NCBI GenBank assembly: GCA_947044365.1
Contig: OX345636.1
Coordinates: forward strand, 13,349,309 to 13,413,308
DNA: 64,000 nt
Source: Petrosia ficiformis
Lineage: Eukaryota > Porifera > Demospongiae > Haplosclerida > Petrosiidae
Direction of reading: 5' to 3'
In this document: positions 57,754-64,000 of the stretch, piece by piece
How the letters are laid out: the number at the start of each line of letters is the position of its first letter
Numbering within the stretch: the stretch's first letter is position 1
Made by a program: the position numbers and the translations under genes
Notes under the pieces: generated by a model
What the model was told of the DNA's origin: nothing
Databases searched by the model: none
Seen by the model: the letters and a program-made list of their open reading frames with translations, nothing else

Positions 57754-58430
57754 TGTGTATTGGCCCAAAGAGTTTCTTATTTGGCATTGCATAGTTCTCT
57801 CTTTGGGTAAATAGAAAAGACGGACTACGGATTACGGATCAGAATTATTTTAATATCTGCTAGATCATGTGACTGCACACACTGCTTAACATTTCAACAA
57901 TGTCTGAGGCTGATGTAATAATTCTCTCGGGTCAACTGTAATATTCGCCTCTCCCGTTTTTGATGCGTGACTTGTGTTGTAGAAACGCCGAACCCAGGAA
58001 ACAGGGACAAGCGCGTAGCGCGAGCCCCATGAAGTTGGCTAAAGCTATTAGTTATTGTGCGCAGTGATGCAGTAGGCCTATCATTGTTAGGTTATCAGAA
58101 CAAGGTTATATATTTATCGAATGTTTTATTCTATTTACTGACCTGTTTATTATTTCAATGATGGATAACAAGTCACATGATTTAATAGAAATTAATATTA
58201 TTTCTGATCCGTAATCCGTAATCCGTGATCCATGATTCGCGTTTTATACATGTACCTAGGCTACCCTCTCTCTTTGGGCCATATGGCGTAGTTAACTATG
58301 ATTATATTTTCACTAACAGCATTAACTATTTGTTAATTGAATGAAGATGTATTCCCATGGTGCATACTAACAAGAGTAAATTATTTACTCTTGATACTAA
58401 CCATTGTTGAGCCAATTTGGCCCCTGTTTA
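57754..58430 (+). repeat. Right arm of the inverted repeat pair, interrupted
   Basis: 57754-57815 and 58270-58430 together match the complement of 55080-55250. The 57829-58236 element splits them near CTCTCTTTGGG, which appears on both sides of the break. Confidence 0.65.
57829..58236. mobile_element. MITE with ACGGATTACGGATC ends
   Basis: Left ACGGACTACGGATTACGGAT and right TGATCCGTAATCCGTAATCC are inverted, followed inward by GATCATGTGAC and GTCACATGAT. The interior (GTAGAAACGCCGAACCC) is the most GC-rich stretch of this intergenic region. It is inserted in an older repeat. Confidence 0.75.
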
Positions 58431-58755
58431 AAAAGCATCAAACACTGTTATTATAAATGTACTATACATATATATAACTCCATTGAATTCCTCTCATTCT
58501 TGCTGTTCTAATGGTTGTAATCATACATATACTTGCGTATCTGGTGCCATAAGACTTCTCATAATGAAGTAGTGTCAGCAATAACATATTTGGAATGTAA
58601 CAAGGCAAGTTTGTAAGTTTTCCTTTATATTAGCAGACCAGTAAGAATATTCTTGTGTACTACATGTATAATTATAGTATAGTATATATGTACACGTACA
58701 TGTACATGTACATGCACATGTACATGTAGGATAAAACCTTTTTATTTTTATAGTT

Positions 58756-61700
58756 ATGGGTAACAGTAGCAGTCTCAGTTTATCTCCTTCTCGACATACC
58801 GATACCCCATCTACACCTCCTTATCGACATACCAATACACCATCCACACCTCCTCGACCTCCAAAACCTTTCCACTTAAGACGACAACGACTGGTGTCAC
58901 TCCCGTCTGATGTTAATGAAATTTCACTGCCTAATGATGACATATCAGATGAAGATGATACATGTAACTATCAAATGGTAAATGCTTTGGATATTGCCTC
59001 ACCTCAAATGCCTTTGAATGAGTTAATCAATGAATTCTGTTCAGAATTTCCTGTATGTTTTGCTGTTAGCGAATCTTTGTACGGTATCTGTGAGAATCGA
59101 TCATTGATGAAAGGACAACAGCTTAGTATCCATTTTCAAAAGGATGCAGACGCTGTGAGTGTAAAATCCAATAGCGGAATGGAATATATCGTCCCTCTAA
59201 TTACTTCATTTGGTTGCAGTGTTCTGTACAATCCAGAAAATAAAATTCACACTGCAAAGAAGGGTTATACGTTTAATGAAACTGTAGATCTAATGAATGC
59301 AAATCCTTTACCAGTTATGGTTTGTGTTACAAAAGCTTTTAAGGATATGAACAATATAGCAGTTGAGGAAGGTGAAATTCTTTTCCTTGATAAGATCAGA
59401 GAATGTAAAGATTCTACGAAATTTTTAATATGCACAAATGTATTATCAGGCAAAACCAGACACATTGGAGAGTTGTGTGAAACATCTTTCACTACAGACA
59501 CTGAGAAAATTAAACTTTCTCTGCTTAAATTGATGGAGTATGTGTCATTGCCAGTGGATGTAGTTTTCCATGAGCCTTCAGATGGTAGTGTTAAGCTTCC
59601 TCTGTATGCCACAGTAGACTACTACACTATTACCGATCAGCACGTAGAGAAATCTGTCATTGCATCAACGGAATACTCTAACGTGTCGTCAACTTCTGTT
59701 TCTAAGGAGATCATAGAAATTATGTTAAGTCTTCCATTAGAAGTGGAGTTAGTTCGCTTAGCTCCTTGTGACACTACAAAGTTGAGGAGCGAAACACAAG
59801 AGCTGTTTGAGCACTTTCACCCAGGTCAGGTTGATAAAGTAATATGTGACATGTTTTCTTCCACAAATTACATCCAGACAGCACTGTTTAAAGCAGTAAA
59901 TCTGGAAGGCAATTGGAGAGTAGGAGTGAAATTGCATCCTCCAAAACCACCAGATCTGTCCACTGATTCAGATGAGTATGAAGATATGGATTTTCTTCCT
60001 GTATCAAAGACAAACCATACTGCACCAATGCATCCATATCCACCAACTGCATCACTTCCTGTACAACATTCATTCCCTTCTTACTTTTCACATTTATCCT
60101 CTTCTTCCGGAGTGTCACCCACCATGCATATAAAAAGTAGAACAGATTCAACGATTCCAATATCTTCCTCATTTCCTTCAAAACCGAGCATGCATTCCTC
60201 TTATGATGAAACAGAGAAAGAGAAACAAAAAAGTCATTCTCCTAAAATTGTACCGTATTTAGTTTCACGACAAACAGCAAGTGGGAAAGTTGTAGTTGAA
60301 AAACCGTATGACTATGTAAAATTTTCAAACAATCGAGATCTTCTTGAGCTGAATGTACATAAACTAAAGAAACAAGTTTTGGATCTACAGAAGGATAACA
60401 CTGAGCTACAGGATAAGCTGCAATGCAAAGGTAAATAAAAGTTGAAGATGGAAACTAGTAATTACTAGAGAATGGTGTAACATAGTGTGGCAAGCCTGAG
60501 ACCACATAATACATAAAATTATACTTCAGATGATTTTTAATGACTATGTGGCTAAGTAGGAACATGCAGTATTACATATGACATAATTATAGAACTACAT
60601 GTATGCAAATTTCAGCAACAACACATAGGGCTTGCCTGAATTGAACTTAGTGCGTGACATCTCTGAACTGCAATTGTGTTACCAAAGATCATTCATAACT
60701 TTAGTTTAGAATGATCAACAATCTTTTACCTTCACTATTAAATTTTTCATATAATTATCCTTCCTGTTCTTTTTTGTGTGGGTCAATACCAATCCATAGC
60801 TTTATTATTGAGTTACAGTATAATCACATATTAACCTTATGACATTAAACTATACATTACAGTACTTATAAAGTATCACATCCTAATTTTGAGGTCTTCC
60901 AGAATGAGAACATAGTTTACATTCTGTACTTACCTGTATATGATAATCATAATTTGCACAGACTCTCATGACAATTAGGCAATTGTATTACGCTTGATAG
61001 CAGATGTAATAGCAAATTTAATCCTTCCCAATAATGGTGAGGCTTTGAGTATAAAAAAATCTCTAAGAATAATATAATTATGCATTAAAAATTTAAAACT
61101 TATCACTTAATTTATAATTACAGATTACACTGACCAAGGGAGCAAAGGTGAAGCTTTTGCCAGCAACAGAAGAATTATATACAAGTATAGTTGCGAAGAG
61201 GTGAGCTATTTGCAGCTGCCTTATATAGTATTAAAGTTTGGGAACTCTGGGGGAGGGGTGAGTTATTTGAGTCTTGTGATGGATTCAATTACTCTTGCAT
61301 CATTTAGGTTTAGAGGGTAATGTTTTGCAGCTATTATAATAAAATGTACTTTTGTGGCTCCATAGCAGTATAAGAACAAACATATACATGTATATGTACT
61401 GTAGACCGTATAGGGTAGGATAGCTAAAGAAAAGTTCCAGAGGTGTAAACACATTCATCACATTCAAAAACCACAATGATTTAACAGCTGCCTTATAGTA
61501 TTAAAGTTTGGGACCAGAACTCTGGGGGAGGGGTGAAGCACAGGGCACTTAATCCACCCCCACCCTTCTGTATGAAACCCTGATCCCTCAACTACCTTTC
61601 ATAACATTTTTGAGGTTTGTTCATAATAAGTAATACACTAACACACAGGTGAGGGTCGGTACTTAGTATACATAATACTCAATGTGATAGTACATTTGTC

Positions 61701-62053
61701 ACTCAAATTGATCATGAAGTTGTAATAATCCATACATGTATGTGTAGATATTTCAATGAAAATTCAGCACTATACCGTCTTGATTATTGATGTTTATTAA
61801 TTTTTATGTTCATGATTACATTTTAATCCATGACTTCTCCCTTCAACAGGTACAGGAACTATTGAGGAAACTGGGTTTAGACAAATACAAGGAGTCATTC
61901 AGGAGAGAACGCATAGATGGATCAATTCTGATTGAGCTGGATGATGAAATTCTTGAGAAAGAGCTTGGAGTTGATTCAAAAATTAAGAGAATAAAACTTT
62001 TAAGAGTTTTAAATGGACGTCAGGCAGTTACTGCTTTGTATGAAAATACATAA
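58756..62053 (+). CDS. GAREM-like CABIT/SAM signalling adaptor
   Basis: Three coding exons: 58756-60430, 61124-61200 and 61850-62053. Phases match (1, then 0) and give 651 residues. The N-terminus MGNSSS fits an N-myristoylation signal (Gly2, Ser6). A Pro-rich SH3-type patch, TPPRPPKPFH, lies at residues 31-40. Residues about 80-400 look like a CABIT domain, with the characteristic LP-hydrophobic repeats (LPVDVVFHE from residue 265, LPLEVELVRL near 330). Then come a Ser/Pro-rich stretch with acidic DSDEYEDMDF, a possible SH2 site (YDYV, Tyr518/Tyr520), a short coiled coil (about 526-556) and a C-terminal SAM domain (585-646; LGLDKYKESF, IDGSILIEL). CABIT followed by SAM is the GAREM layout; THEMIS lacks SAM. 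GAREM proteins link receptor tyrosine kinases to GRB2 and MAPK. A splice-acceptor-like tract ends at 58753, so a non-coding 5' exon is likely. GAREM rather than another CABIT branch is inference. Confidence 0.82.
60690..60915. repeat. MITE copy (TTCACATTCAC family) in the GAREM-like gene
   Basis: Left CATTCATAACTTTAGTTTAG; right TTTTGAGGTCTTCCAGAATG; interior ACCAATCCATAGCTTTATTA. In the intron between coding exons 1 and 2. Confidence 0.5.
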
Positions 62054-62234
62054 AATATCAGAGGGATGTGCTCTTTAAAATGTGTTTTTATTATTCTTTT
62101 ATTATTATCATTACGTTTGTATTACTTTAATTTCACTTTACATTTTATTTCTTTTGTATTTAAATTAAGTTGTATTTGTACGTATATTATATTTGATATA
62201 ACCGCCACTGAAATTGACAAATAATTTTATCCAC

Positions 62235-62650
62235 TTACGCGATTACGGGGTCTCCGTCAAATAATGGGCGTGGCGCGTAAAAGAACGCACGCTCAAGTTC
62301 TATTGTGTAGCAACAGTTTAACTGGAACTAATAGCTAGCTATTCTACCTGAAATATATTCCTAAAGTTATACAAGGTCCTTTAAAAGGTAAACAGAGTAG
62401 ATAATCAAAATAATAACTACTAGCAAAATAACGGGCTTCGGCCGTTATTTCGCTAGGTGCATGCTCGTAAAGTCATAATGTGTTATAGTCTTAATTAAAA
62501 TAAATCAATGATCAATTAAAAATTATTAGAAATTATGAAGATGAAAGAGTAATGATGAATAACAACGTAAATAGAAAATTACAAATTAAATAATTAATTT
62601 TTATTGATTAACCCGAAAAAGACCACCTGAAGTCTTTTCGGGTTTTCTCC
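62235..62650. repeat. Repeat fragments and two short hairpins
   Basis: 62240-62425 is a partial copy of the GGCCATCCCTAT family (AATAATGGGCGTGGCGCG, TAGATAATCAAAATAATAAC). Then come hairpins AAATAACGGGCTTCGGCCGT (62424-62452) and AACCCGAAAAAGAC..GTCTTTTCGGGTT (62610-62643). No gene is supported from 62054 to the window end. Confidence 0.55.
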
Positions 62651-63424
62651 ACAAATGATTATTTAAAAATTTAGGGCAAACCGAGTATCCAGATGATTTA
62701 CAGACAATGAAAAAGAAACCAAAAATGACAACGGAGAATCAAAGCTGAATCGCATGTATTATTTTGTCTTTTCGGCTCTATTGAGCTGACCACTAACCCG
62801 GCATAGGATCGAGCATCTTTCTTCTACCTCTTTCAGTTTTGCAACAGAGACATATTCGAAATTATTATAACCACACCCACCTTGATCAAGCATATAATGG
62901 TGAGGTGTGGCTCGGCATCACAAATGCAGCTTCTTTGCAACTTTCTGGACCTCCTGGAGCAATCTAACACTCACCTCAACCTTGCATTGCTTACCAATTA
63001 CTGCAAGCACAGCCTCCACTCAAGTCTGCAAGCGAATGGTATTTTTCACTTATTCTCCCAACATCCCTTTCTCTCTCACTAGAACCAGCTAGAAAGTAGG
63101 TCTATACATCACACATACATCAACATCCCATTCTGATCTCCTTTAACTTCAAAGTAACATCAAAGGGCGGACACTTGAATCAAAGCACAGCCTGACCACA
63201 TCCAACAAAGCGTGGGCGTTTTTGACAATAGAATGCCGACATGCCGCCGCCACCACATTGGCATACTCTCGTAATCTACAGTAATTTGGGGCGTTGTACA
63301 TCCAAGATCCCATGAATTGCAGTTTGAATTCAGTATTCTATTAATTAAGTTGGATACACTTCCCTCTCTGATAGGATGTTGTAAAATTACAACATTAAAA
63401 AACTGAAAGGGCTACTAGGCTTAA

Positions 63425-64000
63425 GGTGGTACTAGGGAGTGGGCGGATGCGACTCCAATCAGTTTCAAAATAGAATAATATATAATATGACTCTAACCTG
63501 GTGTAATAGCAACCTTCAAATCTTCCGATCAGCTTTATATTGTCCTGTAATTGAAGAAATATTGTTAAAATTGCCATTTTTCCAATTAACATAAGTACAA
63601 ACCACAAAAGCCACGCCCACCATACGTGCACCAAGTACAATGTATTTTCAGAAAAGTTACGAAGCCATTTTCTGCAAATTCATTTTACTTTTAAAGTTAC
63701 AAGAGGCTGAAGAAAGCTGAATTCTGTAGCTTTTCACTGAAACCATAAAATTTACCTTTCTAGACACTACCAAACTCCGATCTTTCGCAGAGAGCAACTA
63801 CAGTTACCCCGCCATTGTTCCCCACCCACCGCCCCCTCCACCACCCGTGGGCCGTGTTTAGCTTTGTTTCTGAAAAAAACTATCAGTGAAAACCAATAAT
63901 TATACCCCCGGGTGGGTGTGGCTTCCAAAAAATACAGAGATTGTATGCAGCAAGAAGCTTGCAAGACTAGAAACTGATTGGAGTAGCATCCGCCCACGGA
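63425..64000. mobile_element. Partial copy of the TTAAGGTGGTACTAGGGAG element
   Basis: Preceded by TTAA at 63421-63424. Starts GGTGGTACTAGGGAGTGGGC as at 7378 and follows that element to the window edge, where the inverted right end (AGCATCCGCCCAC) is just entered. Confidence 0.7.

Noticed and set aside
59265..60181. Minus-strand frames of 97-115 codons
   Set aside because: Shadows of the 560-codon CABIT exon on the plus strand.

Overview
The window is AT-rich eukaryotic nuclear DNA with GT..AG introns, no operons and dense repeats. It looks like an early-branching metazoan, most likely a demosponge. Reasons: the main gene is a four-repeat CNGK channel (a family I recall from sea urchin, fish, choanoflagellates and sponge); a second gene pairs a CABIT domain with a SAM domain, as in animal GAREM proteins; and introns are full of the self-complementary hexamer TACATG/CATGTA, which I associate from memory with Amphimedon-type genomes. 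The species call is inference.

Layout. 1-5.3 kb: repeats, including a Penelope-like reverse transcriptase scrap and a long foldback element. 5.38-6.89 kb (minus): three-exon gene for a secreted, probably GPI-anchored protein with two transcobalamin-like (DUF4430-like) domains and a TATA box. 7.3-11.4 kb: TTAA-flanked elements and a Penelope-like element whose 5' half is inverted and carries a nested insertion. 12.25-53.16 kb (minus): one gene of 42 coding exons, rebuilt here by following reading phase, encoding a predicted 2178-residue cyclic-nucleotide-gated K+ channel with four fused 6TM-pore-cNBD repeats. Its introns hold MITEs, a dead hAT transposase, SINEs and microsatellites. 53.2-58.7 kb: intergenic, with two tandem-repeat arrays and an inverted-repeat pair. 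58.76-62.05 kb (plus): three coding exons of a GAREM-like adaptor (651 residues). 62.1-64 kb: repeats.

How the parts fit. The channel should open on binding cGMP, let K+ out and hyperpolarise the cell. All four pore loops carry GYGD. Only the second and third cNBDs keep the full set of ligand-contact residues, so gating should depend on one or two sites. The CABIT/SAM protein looks like a membrane-tethered signalling adaptor and the DUF4430-like protein like an extracellular binding protein. Nothing in the sequence links these two to the channel beyond proximity. All exon joins are inferred from phase, splice motifs and homology between repeats; no transcript data were available.
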